Below are positions 9,329-18,861 of a stretch of 64,000 nucleotides of DNA, piece after piece. The translations under genes and the position numbers were made by a program. The stretch covers positions 1 through 64,000 of the forward strand of contig NZ_FQTW01000003.1 in NCBI RefSeq assembly GCF_900129035.1, given 5' to 3'. How positions within the stretch are numbered: position 1 is the stretch's first letter; each line of letters starts with the position of its first letter. The notes below the pieces were generated by a model. The model did not search any database and had not been told where the DNA came from. It saw only the letters and a list, made by a program, of their open reading frames with translations. This DNA is from Psychroflexus salarius (GTDB taxonomy: Bacteria > Bacteroidota > Bacteroidia > Flavobacteriales > Flavobacteriaceae).

Positions 9329-10678
9329 TTAAACAGCGCCTTGAGCAAGCATAGCATCGGCAACTTTTACAAAGCCAGCGATATTTGCACCTTTAACGTA
9401 ATTAACTGGTGCTTGGTCTTGACGACCGAATTTTACACAAGCTTCGTGAATATCACTCATGATTTGCTTTAGTTTGTTATCTACTTCTTCAGCAGTCCAA
9501 TTGTAACGCATAGAGTTTTGCGACATTTCGAGTCCAGAAACGGCAACACCACCAGCATTTGAAGCTTTTCCAGGCGCAAAGATAACACCTTCTTTATGGA
9601 AATGTTCTACAGCTTCAGGTGTACATGGCATGTTAGCACCTTCTGTAACAATTTTTACTTGTTTATTAACGAGCTTGTAGGCATCGTCTTCATTTAATTC
9701 ATTTTGTGTGGCACATGGCAAAGCAATATCAATTTCAGTACCAACATCCCAAGGTTTTTTACCTTCAAAAAATTCAACATGATCAAATTCTTCAGCCATT
9801 TCGTGAATTCTACCACGTCTTTCGTTTTTGAGCGCTTGTAAAAAGTCGAATTCTTTAGAGTGGAAGCCATCTTTACTGTAAACAAATCCTGATGAGTCAG
9901 ATAAAGTAACAACAATAGCACCTAACTGGATGGCTTTTTGGAAGGCATATTGCGCAACGTTTCCAGAACCAGAAATAGCTACTTTTTTACCTTTTAAGTC
10001 GTCATTATTACGTTGAAGCATTTCTTGCGTGAAATAAACAACGCCGTAACCAGTAGCTTCTGGTCTAATTAGTGAACCACCAAAAGAGAAGCCTTTACCA
10101 GTTAAAATACCTGTAAATTCGTTTTGTAATCGTTTATACTGGCCAAACATAAAGCCAACTTCTCTAGCGCCAACGCCAATATCACCAGCAGGAACATCGG
10201 TATTTGCACCTATATGTCTGTAAAGCTCGGTCATAAAGCTTTGGCAAAAACGCATGACTTCATTGTCTGATTTTCCCTTAGGATCAAAGTCTGAACCGCC
10301 TTTTCCGCCACCCATTGGTAAGGTTGTAAGGCTGTTTTTGAAAACTTGTTCAAAAGCTAAAAACTTTAAGATACTTAAATTAACCGATGGATGAAATCTA
10401 AGTCCGCCTTTATAAGGACCAATAGCTGAATTCATTTGAATTCTAAAGCCACGGTTAACTTGAATTTGACCTTGATCGTCTAGCCAAGATACGCGAAACA
10501 TAACCACGCGTTCTGGCTCGACCATTCGCTCTAAGAGCATTTTATTTTGATATTTTTCGTTCTCCTGTATAAAAGGAATTATTGTTTCGGCAACCTCTTC
10601 AACAGCTTGAAGAAACTCAGGTTGGTGAGCGTTACGCTCAGACACCTTTTCTAAAAAATCATGAATTAAATTTTCCAT
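9329..10678 (-). CDS. gdhA: NADP-specific glutamate dehydrogenase
   Basis: The enzyme interconverts 2-oxoglutarate plus ammonium and glutamate, and is usually the NADPH-dependent assimilatory form at this length (449 residues, as in hexameric GdhA). The substrate-binding and catalytic Lys segment PMGGGKGGSDFDPKG is near residues 120-135. The dinucleotide-binding motif is SGSGNVAQ near residue 237. A -7 box TAACTTTG (10716-10723) lies 38 bases upstream of the start. The gene has its own promoter and terminator, so it looks monocistronic. Confidence 0.95.
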   Translation of the reverse strand: MENLIHDFLEKVSERNAHQPEFLQAVEEVAETIIPFIQENEKYQNKMLLERMVEPERVVMFRVSWLDDQGQIQVNRGFRIQMNSAIGPYKGGLRFHPSVNLSILKFLAFEQVFKNSLTTLPMGGGKGGSDFDPKGKSDNEVMRFCQSFMTELYRHIGANTDVPAGDIGVGAREVGFMFGQYKRLQNEFTGILTGKGFSFGGSLIRPEATGYGVVYFTQEMLQRNNDDLKGKKVAISGSGNVAQYAFQKAIQLGAIVVTLSDSSGFVYSKDGFHSKEFDFLQALKNERRGRIHEMAEEFDHVEFFEGKKPWDVGTEIDIALPCATQNELNEDDAYKLVNKQVKIVTEGANMPCTPEAVEHFHKEGVIFAPGKASNAGGVAVSGLEMSQNSMRYNWTAEEVDNKLKQIMSDIHEACVKFGRQDQAPVNYVKGANIAGFVKVADAMLAQGAV

Positions 10679-10715
10679 TAAACCAATTTTAATAGTGTTT
10701 AAATTAAATATTTAG

Positions 10716-10723
10716 CAAAGTTA
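10716..10723 (-). promoter_or_regulatory. gdhA promoter -7 box
   Basis: The minus strand reads TAACTTTG, an exact TAnnTTTG match, 37 bases before the gdhA ATG. Confidence 0.5.
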
Positions 10724-10833
10724 CTATATATTTTTAAGGATATGATAATTTGAAGTCTTAAAAAAGGCGGCTTATTAAACTTTTTCAATTTTACGCAGTT
10801 CATAATTTTATTTTTTGGCTAATTAAAGTTTTA

Positions 10834-10841
10834 TATATTTG
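10834..10841 (+). promoter_or_regulatory. -7 box for the outer-membrane protein gene at 10861
   Basis: TATATTTG matches TAnnTTTG 19 bases upstream of the ATG. A TTG occurs at 10815-10817, closer than the usual 19-base spacer. Confidence 0.45.
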
Positions 10842-10860
10842 TCGAACTAATTACAGTATT

Positions 10861-11631
10861 ATGAAAACCAATCTTTTACGAATCATCCTAATCTTAATTG
10901 TATGGTCAAGTTTCAATACTTCAAAAGCACAACAACTTAACCATGAATTAGGTGTAATGATAGGTCCTGTAGGTTTTAGAGGTGACTACGGTGAGCGTGG
11001 TGATGCCGAAACAAACTTTGGTAATACAGGCTTTGGCATAGGTTTAAGTCATTACTTAAATTTTGCATACAGTTCACGCTATAACCGTTATTTTAACCAG
11101 CATTTCAAAGTAAGAACTCAACTTAGCTTTCATAAAACCAATCTTGAACATTATGGCGTTTATGTGAATGGTGGTAGCGATAATGCGTTTAAACTTCGCG
11201 CTATGACAGGTAGCGCATCTGTGTTTGAAATTGGTACAGGTTTGGAATGGTATTGGAAAGATATTAGAGAATTTGAAACAAGCGCTAACCAAATCACGCC
11301 TTATGCCGGCTTAGGGATTGGTGTAGCTTTTGCCAACCCTAATAATGAAACCAGCTTACCTGGCCGTTTGGGTTCTATTGATAATACTTGGCCAACATTT
11401 TTATGGGATCAAGGTGAAGAACCAAGAATTTCAAACACCAACATAACAACTGGCGCTCTAAATTTTCAACTTGGTGCTAAAATCAAATTAGATGAGATGA
11501 GTGAGCTTAACTTAGAAGGCCGCTGGCACGTTTATTTTGATGATATGGTTGAAGGCCTTAACCCAAGCAGTGGAAACAAGTATAATGATTGGATTTTTTG
11601 GGTAGGTATTGGTTATATTCAATACTTGTAA
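10861..11631 (+). CDS. Outer-membrane beta-barrel-like protein of unknown function
   Basis: This 256-residue exported protein has a signal peptide (about residues 1-23, ending SKAQ). The remainder is rich in alternating Gly/aromatic beta-strand patterns (ELGVMIGPVGFRGDYGERGD, GFGIGLSHYLNF, GLGIGVAFANP) and ends with WVGIGYIQYL, typical of a small outer-membrane barrel. It resembles a flavobacterial family that I recall under the locus-style name THC0290_0291, often found beside glutamate dehydrogenase genes; I could not verify this here. It is divergent from gdhA with its own promoter. The function is unknown. Confidence 0.75.
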   Translation: MKTNLLRIILILIVWSSFNTSKAQQLNHELGVMIGPVGFRGDYGERGDAETNFGNTGFGIGLSHYLNFAYSSRYNRYFNQHFKVRTQLSFHKTNLEHYGVYVNGGSDNAFKLRAMTGSASVFEIGTGLEWYWKDIREFETSANQITPYAGLGIGVAFANPNNETSLPGRLGSIDNTWPTFLWDQGEEPRISNTNITTGALNFQLGAKIKLDEMSELNLEGRWHVYFDDMVEGLNPSSGNKYNDWIFWVGIGYIQYL

Positions 11632-11825
11632 ATTTAAAACACCCAAACTATTAGCACTTTTTAATTAGTCATTTAAATTTAAAATACTACTTCACTCATA
11701 AATTTTAGTTGAAATTTATTAAGATTTATTGTCATGTTATTAAAATTTAACCTTAAAATTTCTTATTTATAGCAATTTTTATAGGTGTCTAGCAATTTTA
11801 AAAGCACTTAATTTTCTCATAGTCA

Positions 11826-11833
11826 TATCTTTG
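11826..11833 (+). promoter_or_regulatory. -7 box for the large T9SS protein gene
   Basis: TATCTTTG matches TAnnTTTG. Transcription would begin near 11838-11840. This excludes a TTG start at 11831 and favours the ATG at 11870. Confidence 0.55.
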
Positions 11834-11869
11834 CATTTGATAAAGATGATATCGATTAAAATTTTAAAT

Positions 11870-14800
11870 ATGAAAACAATATTACCTAACAAATTGTTTT
11901 TAAGTTTTGTTTTTGGTTTTTTACTATTAAACAGTTTTCAAACTTTTGCTCAAGCAGAATGTAATTCACTAACTACATCTGTTCGTCAGCTCGGCGATGG
12001 ACCTGTTGATGACACACAAAATATTAACTTATCATCATTAGGAGTAAGTATAGGTGATCAAATCACTGTATCAAATCTACTTGCTGACGGAGATATGGAT
12101 GGCGGTACAGAAGTATTTAGTCTTTCTATTAACGGCGGAACTGCTATTACGGGATTGCAAACTGGTTTGCAGTGTAACGGAACACTAGCGCCTTTAACGG
12201 CTCCAATTTTCGAAACTGTTAGCGTTATTGACATTGGTGGTGGTACACCTGGTGTAAGTTTACGTATACAATATGATAGTGTTATAAATTTTTGCTCACC
12301 AACATTTGAATATACGGTTGATATAGAATATTGTGAAGAAGACGGCGCTTTAGAATTTGCACAAGGTGATGGTAACCCTACTGGAAATGGCCCAATACAG
12401 TCAACCTCTATCCGGTTTAGAAATAACCAAGATAATCCTGCAGCTAACACTTTCTCTACTTATACGCCTGAACTAAATGCAGATTTTAATCTCACTAATC
12501 ACCAATATAATTTCTCAGGATTAGCAGCTTCAGCAACAGGTGCCATTGGTTATACGACTGCTGCTAACTCAATACTTGAAGATATGAACGTATTTGGTGG
12601 CGCTGTTAATGAATATTTCACCTCTTATAACTCTGTAGCAGGTTCAGGAATAGCTGTAACAGAAAATCAAGGTGTCCAATTTATGGCTATCTCATCAACC
12701 TTAAATGGTGGTCCTGCTACTTCAAGCCGTGTTCAAATGTATGATATCGAAATTAGCTTTGATCGTCCGGTTGATAATCCTATTCTTCATATTGCAGGTC
12801 TAGGAGGCGCCTCAGGTGGAACTAATTTTTCAGTAGAATTTGACGTTGTGAATACCAATACTAGCGTAACACTTGAACGCTTATCAGGAACAACACCTTT
12901 TGAAGTGGTTGGAAACCAAATTAATCATGCCGATGCAAGTCCTGGCGCTACAGGTGCAACAGCTGGCTCGGGTTCTGTTCGTTTAAATGGTGAAGGCTTA
13001 ACAAGTTTAACTTTAAGAACATATTTACGTGGTAATGGCTCTGGTAGCTGGTCAGCCAATACAACTGATCCTGCAGGTGATGCCTTCTATTTAGGGTTTT
13101 CAGTTGGAGAGTCTAATTTAGAAATTTCTTCTTCTGTAAGTAACACTACACCTGACCCAGGAGATAATGTTACCTTTACATTTACCGCTGAAAATTTAGG
13201 AACTTCTAATGCTACAGGCGTTAATCTAGATGCACTCTTACCAGATGGCTATAGTTTTGTAAGTGCCAGCCCAAGTGTTGGGTCCTATGATTCTGGTACA
13301 GATTTATGGACACTTGGCGATCTAGACTTTGGCGACACTGAAACACTTGAAGTTGTCGCTACGGTAAATGCCACTGGCGATTATGTTTACTCAGCTACCA
13401 TTGATGGTGATTTACGTGACCCTGATGAAACTAATAATACGACAATACCGTCTATTACTGTGCAATTAGATACAGATGGTGATGGCGTTTTAGATCCAGA
13501 CGACTTAGATGATGATAATGATGGTATTTTAGATGTTGACGAATGTAATGCTGTAGAAACAGTTGGGGAATTAAGTTATGAATTGTATGACAGTGCGCCA
13601 AGTGGTCTAACGGTAGACAACATTCCTTCTACAGGAGCGGATGAAACTGGAACAATTTCAGATTTTGATGTAACATCACTTGCCAATGCTGCAACTGGTA
13701 GTGCTGAAACCTTCTCAATTCGCTATACTGGAAAAATTAAAATTGCAACTGCTGACACGTATACTTTTTATACAAATTCAGACGATGGATCTAAATTATT
13801 TATTGACGGCGTAGAAATAGTCGATAACGATGGTGATCACCCAGTACAAGAAGAGTCGGGCGTTGTAAGTTTAAGTGAAGGTTTTCACAGCATTGAGATA
13901 TTGTATTATGAAAATGCTGGTTTAGAAGTTTTAGAAGTTTTATATGAAAGTCCTTCAATTTCAAAAACATCTATTCCTTTTTCAATTTTATACTCATCGC
14001 CAGAACCGTGCGTTGATACCGATGGTGATGGTATACCTGATAATCTAGATTTAGATTCTGATGGTGATGGTTGTAGTGATGCTAATGAATATTACGAAAG
14101 CAATAATGCTGACGGTGGAGATGATGGCGTATTCGGAACTGGAACACCAAGTGTAGATTCAGACGGTTTAGTTATTGCCGCTGGTTATGATGGTACAAAT
14201 CTTTCATCAGTAACTGATGATACGGTAGTTAGTGGATGTGATTTTATTCAAGATGTTGCAGGTGACTGGTCAACAGCTTCCAATTGGAATTTTGACCTCG
14301 TACCAACCTTAGATAATAATGCTATTATCCGAGCTAATTCAACTGTTAGCTCTAATCAAGCGGTTAACAACCTAATTGTAGACCCTACATTTACCGTTAG
14401 TGTTAATGACGGAAATACTCTTAATGTAAAGGGTAACCTCACTAATAATGGTGATTTCGACGGTGATGGTTATGTCGTATTTGATGGCAATTCTGCTCAA
14501 TCAATCGATGGTGATGGTTCCGACGCTGGTAGTTTTACTAATATTCGTGTTAACAATTCTGCTGGTGTTACACTTACTGATGACGCCGATTTATTTGAAA
14601 CTTTAGATTTAGATAATGGTGACTTTAATATTCAAAGTGGTGATTTCTTAACTTTTAAAAGTAATGCATCTGGAACTGCTGTTTTATCTGAAGTAGCTTC
14701 AGGTAGTACTATTTCAGGATGTGTTATTGTTGAACGTTATATCCCTGCTAGTAATCGTGCCTTTAGATATACCGCAGCTTCTGTTAACACAACGGTTACC

Positions 14801-16210
14801 TGTGGTAAAGAAACGATTAGAGATAACGTTCAAGAAGGCAATAGTGTCTCTAATATTGATGATTATACAGGAACTAGTGAAACACCTGGATTTGGAACTC
14901 ACGTAACTGGCTCTACGGTTGGTGCTAATGGCTTTGATGCCACCATCACTGGAAACCCATCTATGTTTAGCTGGGATGAGGCAACACAACAATGGGGTTC
15001 TGTACCTAATACAGATACACAAAGCTTTAATGTCGGTGATCCTTATTCATTATTAGTAAGAGGTGGCCGTGAACTTGACTTAAGAGTAAATAACTTTCAA
15101 TTAGGCTCTGCAACAACGCTTCGCTTTACTGGTGAATTAGAAACTGGTGATGTAAATGTCACTAACCTTGCAACTGATATAGATCAATATAGCTTGGTCG
15201 CTAATCCATATCAAGCACAAGTTGATATGAAAGCTTTACTGGAAAGTTCTGATGCTAACAATTTAAGCTCATCTTTTATGTATATCTACGACCCAACACT
15301 TGGTACACGTGGTGGATATGCAACTGTTGACTTAACCACAACTAACGGATCGTCTACGCCTTCTGGTTCTGAGGCTAATAAGTTTTTGCAACCTAATCAA
15401 GCCTTTTTTATCAAAAATACAGCAGCCGCTCCAAGCCTTACATTTAAAGAAACTTATAAAAAAGCGGTTGATCAAAGTTTGACTAACGAAACCTTTAGTA
15501 TTGACCAAACTAGTGTAATTACTGCTAATCTTAAACGCGCGCACGACAATAGCTTTAAGCTCGTTGATGGTATTAAAATTATGCTTAACCAAAACTTTGA
15601 TAATACCGTCTTAAATAACGACGCTCCAAAATTTTGGAATTCTGATGAATCAATCGCTATTGAACATAACAATAACTGGTTAGCCGTTGAACGTAGACAA
15701 ATCCCTGAACCTAATGAAAGTATTCAACTATTTATCTGGGATTACAAAAACACCGACTACCAGCTTGAACTTAAACTTGGTAACCTTGATCAAACACAGA
15801 TTAAATTAAAAGATCATTACACCAATGATATCGTCGAATTACCAACAAGTCAAGCTTTTACTTACAACTTTACAGCGAATTCAAGTATTCCTGAAAGTGT
15901 CTCTAATACTAGATTTGAATTGATTTTTGAGCAAGTGAGTTTAAACACTAATGAGCTCACTGAAAACAACATTAGCGTTTATCCTAATCCTGCCACTGAT
16001 ATACTGCATATCGATATCCCACAAATCGCTGGCCAGGAAGTTACCCTAGAATTAGTTGATATGGCTGGAAGACAGATTTCTAAAGAAACACTAACAGCTC
16101 AAACCAACACGATCTCTACAAAGGCAGTCCAAAATTTAAGCGCTGGTGTCTACAATGTCAATATTCAATTCAACGATAATAGCTTCAACAAGAAAATTAT
16201 TGTTAAATAA
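11870..16210 (+). CDS. Large T9SS-secreted multidomain adhesin-like protein
   Basis: This protein of 1446 residues starts at the ATG at 11870, which gives a standard signal peptide ending in FAQ. In order I see: a Ser/Thr/Gly-rich beta region to about 410; a DUF11-type repeat (about 416-530); a calcium-binding thrombospondin type 3 stretch (DTDGDGVLDPDDLDDDNDG, about 535-555); and a PA14-like domain (about 567-710, with YTFYTNSDDGSKLFIDG). A second type 3 stretch (about 715-743), a short beta-helix-like part (about 800-930) and a long beta region follow. The last 80 residues are a type A sorting domain (VYPNPATD to NKKIIVK). No catalytic motif is visible. Adhesion or glycan binding is inferred from PA14. 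Confidence 0.85.
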   Translation: MKTILPNKLFLSFVFGFLLLNSFQTFAQAECNSLTTSVRQLGDGPVDDTQNINLSSLGVSIGDQITVSNLLADGDMDGGTEVFSLSINGGTAITGLQTGLQCNGTLAPLTAPIFETVSVIDIGGGTPGVSLRIQYDSVINFCSPTFEYTVDIEYCEEDGALEFAQGDGNPTGNGPIQSTSIRFRNNQDNPAANTFSTYTPELNADFNLTNHQYNFSGLAASATGAIGYTTAANSILEDMNVFGGAVNEYFTSYNSVAGSGIAVTENQGVQFMAISSTLNGGPATSSRVQMYDIEISFDRPVDNPILHIAGLGGASGGTNFSVEFDVVNTNTSVTLERLSGTTPFEVVGNQINHADASPGATGATAGSGSVRLNGEGLTSLTLRTYLRGNGSGSWSANTTDPAGDAFYLGFSVGESNLEISSSVSNTTPDPGDNVTFTFTAENLGTSNATGVNLDALLPDGYSFVSASPSVGSYDSGTDLWTLGDLDFGDTETLEVVATVNATGDYVYSATIDGDLRDPDETNNTTIPSITVQLDTDGDGVLDPDDLDDDNDGILDVDECNAVETVGELSYELYDSAPSGLTVDNIPSTGADETGTISDFDVTSLANAATGSAETFSIRYTGKIKIATADTYTFYTNSDDGSKLFIDGVEIVDNDGDHPVQEESGVVSLSEGFHSIEILYYENAGLEVLEVLYESPSISKTSIPFSILYSSPEPCVDTDGDGIPDNLDLDSDGDGCSDANEYYESNNADGGDDGVFGTGTPSVDSDGLVIAAGYDGTNLSSVTDDTVVSGCDFIQDVAGDWSTASNWNFDLVPTLDNNAIIRANSTVSSNQAVNNLIVDPTFTVSVNDGNTLNVKGNLTNNGDFDGDGYVVFDGNSAQSIDGDGSDAGSFTNIRVNNSAGVTLTDDADLFETLDLDNGDFNIQSGDFLTFKSNASGTAVLSEVASGSTISGCVIVERYIPASNRAFRYTAASVNTTVTCGKETIRDNVQEGNSVSNIDDYTGTSETPGFGTHVTGSTVGANGFDATITGNPSMFSWDEATQQWGSVPNTDTQSFNVGDPYSLLVRGGRELDLRVNNFQLGSATTLRFTGELETGDVNVTNLATDIDQYSLVANPYQAQVDMKALLESSDANNLSSSFMYIYDPTLGTRGGYATVDLTTTNGSSTPSGSEANKFLQPNQAFFIKNTAAAPSLTFKETYKKAVDQSLTNETFSIDQTSVITANLKRAHDNSFKLVDGIKIMLNQNFDNTVLNNDAPKFWNSDESIAIEHNNNWLAVERRQIPEPNESIQLFIWDYKNTDYQLELKLGNLDQTQIKLKDHYTNDIVELPTSQAFTYNFTANSSIPESVSNTRFELIFEQVSLNTNELTENNISVYPNPATDILHIDIPQIAGQEVTLELVDMAGRQISKETLTAQTNTISTKAVQNLSAGVYNVNIQFNDNSFNKKIIVK

Positions 16211-16240
16211 ATTCAATTTCAGCAATTAACATTAAACTTT

Positions 16241-16288
16241 AGTGCATTTTAGTTGTCATAAAAATCTACATGATAACTAAAATGCACT
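16241..16288 (+). terminator. 19-bp hairpin directly before the metalloprotease start
   Basis: AGTGCATTTTAGTT (16241-16254) pairs perfectly with AACTAAAATGCACT (16275-16288). After one G-U pair, TCAT (16256-16259) pairs with ATGA (16270-16273), leaving a 10-base loop. Four T follow and the next gene's ATG is at 16292. It may terminate the T9SS gene, control translation of the protease, or both. Confidence 0.55.
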
Positions 16289-16291
16289 TTT

Positions 16292-18784
16292 ATGTTTAAA
16301 AAAATTATTTATTTATCATTTGTAGCAGTTTTAATGCTTTCGTTTAATTCCTGTTCTATTTTTAAGGGAAAAACAAAAGCTAAATCTTCTGCAAATGCTC
16401 AAGCAAAAAGGCCTTCTAAGGGCGACATTAAGCCTTATTCTAAGGTAATTACCAAATCAGCCAAAACAGACAAAGGACTTTTCGATGTTCACCAAGTCAA
16501 GGATAATTACTTCTTTGAAATTCCAGACTCACTTTTTAATCGGGAAATGTTAATGGTTACAAGAATCGCTAAGACCGCTCGCGGCATCGGTTTTGGTGGT
16601 GGTAAACAAAACGAACAAGTATTAAGATGGCAGCGAAAAGGTGATAAAGTTCATCTAAGAGTTGTTTCGTATCAAGTTGTTGCTAATGATTCTTTACCTG
16701 TTCATGAAGCTGTTGTTAACTCTAATTTTGAACCTATTTTATACAGCTTCGATGTGAAAGCTTATAAAAAAGACTCTATCAATAATAACACTGTTGTTGA
16801 TGTAACTAAATTGTTTACTGATGATGTGCAAGCAATAGGTTTACAGAAAAGAAGCCGAAGACCTTATAAAATTTCGCGCTTAGATAAATCAAGATCTTAC
16901 ATAGACACGATTAGAAGCTACCCTAAAAATATTGAAATTAGACACGTTAAAACCTATAATGCTGGCCAACCACCATCTAACTCAAGTACAGGTTCTGTGT
17001 CTTTACAATTCAGCAACTCGATGATTTTATTGAGTAAAGAACCTATGGAACGTCGTTACTTCGACCAACGCGTCGGTTGGTTTACAAGTCGCCAAACCGA
17101 TTATGGTCTTCCGGCACAAAAGTCTAAAACAGTTGAATACCTTGACCGCTGGAGACTAGAAGTGAAAGAAGAAGATATTGAAAAGTTTAAGCGAGGTGAA
17201 TTAGTAGAACCTAAAAAACCTATTGTTTATTATATTGATCGTGCCACACCTCAACAATGGCGTAAATACATCAAACAAGGTATTGAAGATTGGCAAGTAG
17301 CCTTTGAAGCGGCAGGTTTTAAAAATGCCATTATCGCTAAAGATCCACCTACTAAAGAAGAAGATCCAGATTGGAGCCCAGAAGATGTTCGCTATTCAGT
17401 TGTACGCTATTTAGCTTCTCCAATACCTAATGCTAATGGTCCACACGTCTCAGATCCGCGTTCTGGTGAAATATTAGAATCAGACATTAATTGGTATCAT
17501 AATGTAATGACTTTACTAAGAAACTGGTTTTTTGTACAAACAGCAGCAATTAATCCAGAAGCTAGAGGTGTTGAGTTTAAAAATGAAGTTATGGGGCGTT
17601 TAATACGTTTTGTATCGGCTCATGAAGTTGGTCACACTTTAGGCTTACCACATAACATGGGTAGTAGTGTTGCTTATAAAGTTGAAGATTTACGTGATCC
17701 AGAATTTACTAAAAAATATGGTACTGCGCCATCTATTATGGATTATGCAAGATTTAACTATATTGCTCAGCCAGGTGATGGCGATGTGGCCTTAATGCCA
17801 AACATCGGTCCTTATGATAAGTACTCTATTAAATGGGGTTACCGCCCAATTTTAGATAAAGTTGGTAAAGAAGAAAAACCTGTTTTGGATCAATGGATTT
17901 TAGAAAAAGCTGGCAACCCAATGTACCGTTTTGGTAAACAACAAATCGGTGGTGTTATTGACCCTAGTTCACAAACTGAAGATTTAGGAGATGACTCCAT
18001 GCGCGCATCTGAATTGGGTATTGAAAACTTAAAACGTATTGTCCCAAATTTAATCGAGTGGACAGCTGAAGACGGTAAAAACTATGATGATTTAGAAGAT
18101 TTATACAGTCAAGTTTTTGGTCAATATAACCGCTACATGGGTCATGTTACTGCTAATGTTGGTGGTGTTTATGAGTATTACAAAACTTATGATCAAGATG
18201 GCGCTGTATACGTTCATACACCTCGTGATAAGCAAGTAAGAGCAATTGAATTTTTAAATGAACAACTATTCGAGACACCACAATGGCTACTTGATGATGA
18301 AATTTTTAATAAAATTCAATTTGATGGTTATGTGGAACGCTTAACAGCTTACCAAGAACGTACATTAGATAACTTACTTGATTTTGGGCGTTTTGCTCGT
18401 ATGATGGAAAATGAAGAATTAAATGAAGACGCTTATTCAGCTCTTGAAATGATGGGCGACTTAAGAGAAGGCTTATTTAAAGAGTTAAGGTCAGGACAAA
18501 CTATTTCACGTGCTCGACGTAACTTACAACGTTCTTACATTAAACGTATGCATGAACTCATGACCGAAGAGCAGCGTTCTATCCCTTCACAATATAGAGC
18601 TTACATCAACCAAAGTAATATTGATGTTGAAACAAGTGATATTAGACCATTAGTAAGAGGCGAACTTAATAGCTTACTTAGAGATTTAAGACGTGCTGCT
18701 AGACGTACTAATGATACGATGACACTTTACCACATTAGAGACGCCGTAAAACGCGTAGAAAATATTTTAGATCCTAAAGATTAA
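16292..18784 (+). CDS. Zinc-dependent metalloprotease, lipoprotein (DUF5117/DUF5118 family)
   Basis: This 830-residue protein has a lipoprotein signal peptide with lipobox SFNSC (Cys at about residue 21). Basic rather than acidic residues follow the Cys, which argues for the periplasmic side rather than surface export. The zinc site is an extended HExxHxxGxxH: AHEVGHTLGLPHNMGSS at about residues 442-458, followed downstream by a Met-turn-like SIMDYARFNY. The order of DUF5118-like, DUF5117-like and met-zincin domains is that of the family. The substrate is unknown. A strong hairpin sits 3 bases before the start codon and a terminator follows the stop. Confidence 0.9.
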   Translation: MFKKIIYLSFVAVLMLSFNSCSIFKGKTKAKSSANAQAKRPSKGDIKPYSKVITKSAKTDKGLFDVHQVKDNYFFEIPDSLFNREMLMVTRIAKTARGIGFGGGKQNEQVLRWQRKGDKVHLRVVSYQVVANDSLPVHEAVVNSNFEPILYSFDVKAYKKDSINNNTVVDVTKLFTDDVQAIGLQKRSRRPYKISRLDKSRSYIDTIRSYPKNIEIRHVKTYNAGQPPSNSSTGSVSLQFSNSMILLSKEPMERRYFDQRVGWFTSRQTDYGLPAQKSKTVEYLDRWRLEVKEEDIEKFKRGELVEPKKPIVYYIDRATPQQWRKYIKQGIEDWQVAFEAAGFKNAIIAKDPPTKEEDPDWSPEDVRYSVVRYLASPIPNANGPHVSDPRSGEILESDINWYHNVMTLLRNWFFVQTAAINPEARGVEFKNEVMGRLIRFVSAHEVGHTLGLPHNMGSSVAYKVEDLRDPEFTKKYGTAPSIMDYARFNYIAQPGDGDVALMPNIGPYDKYSIKWGYRPILDKVGKEEKPVLDQWILEKAGNPMYRFGKQQIGGVIDPSSQTEDLGDDSMRASELGIENLKRIVPNLIEWTAEDGKNYDDLEDLYSQVFGQYNRYMGHVTANVGGVYEYYKTYDQDGAVYVHTPRDKQVRAIEFLNEQLFETPQWLLDDEIFNKIQFDGYVERLTAYQERTLDNLLDFGRFARMMENEELNEDAYSALEMMGDLREGLFKELRSGQTISRARRNLQRSYIKRMHELMTEEQRSIPSQYRAYINQSNIDVETSDIRPLVRGELNSLLRDLRRAARRTNDTMTLYHIRDAVKRVENILDPKD

Positions 18785-18817
18785 GTTTTTTTCATGATTA
18801 GTTAGGTTAGTTAGTGA

Positions 18818-18849
18818 AACGCCCGCTGTAATAATAGCGGGCGTTTTTT
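18818..18849 (+). terminator. Rho-independent terminator after the metalloprotease gene
   Basis: AACGCCCGCT (18818-18827) and AGCGGGCGTT (18836-18845) form a perfect 10-bp stem with an 8-base loop, followed by a T6 run. It can also serve phhA from the other side, as the two genes converge. Confidence 0.85.
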
Positions 18850-18861
18850 ATGAAAAATGCT

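Noticed and set aside
12058-12450. A long open frame of 130 codons on the minus strand inside the large T9SS protein gene.
   Set aside because: It is the complement of a repetitive beta-rich coding sequence and has no promoter, signal or family match. The plus-strand frame is clearly the real gene.
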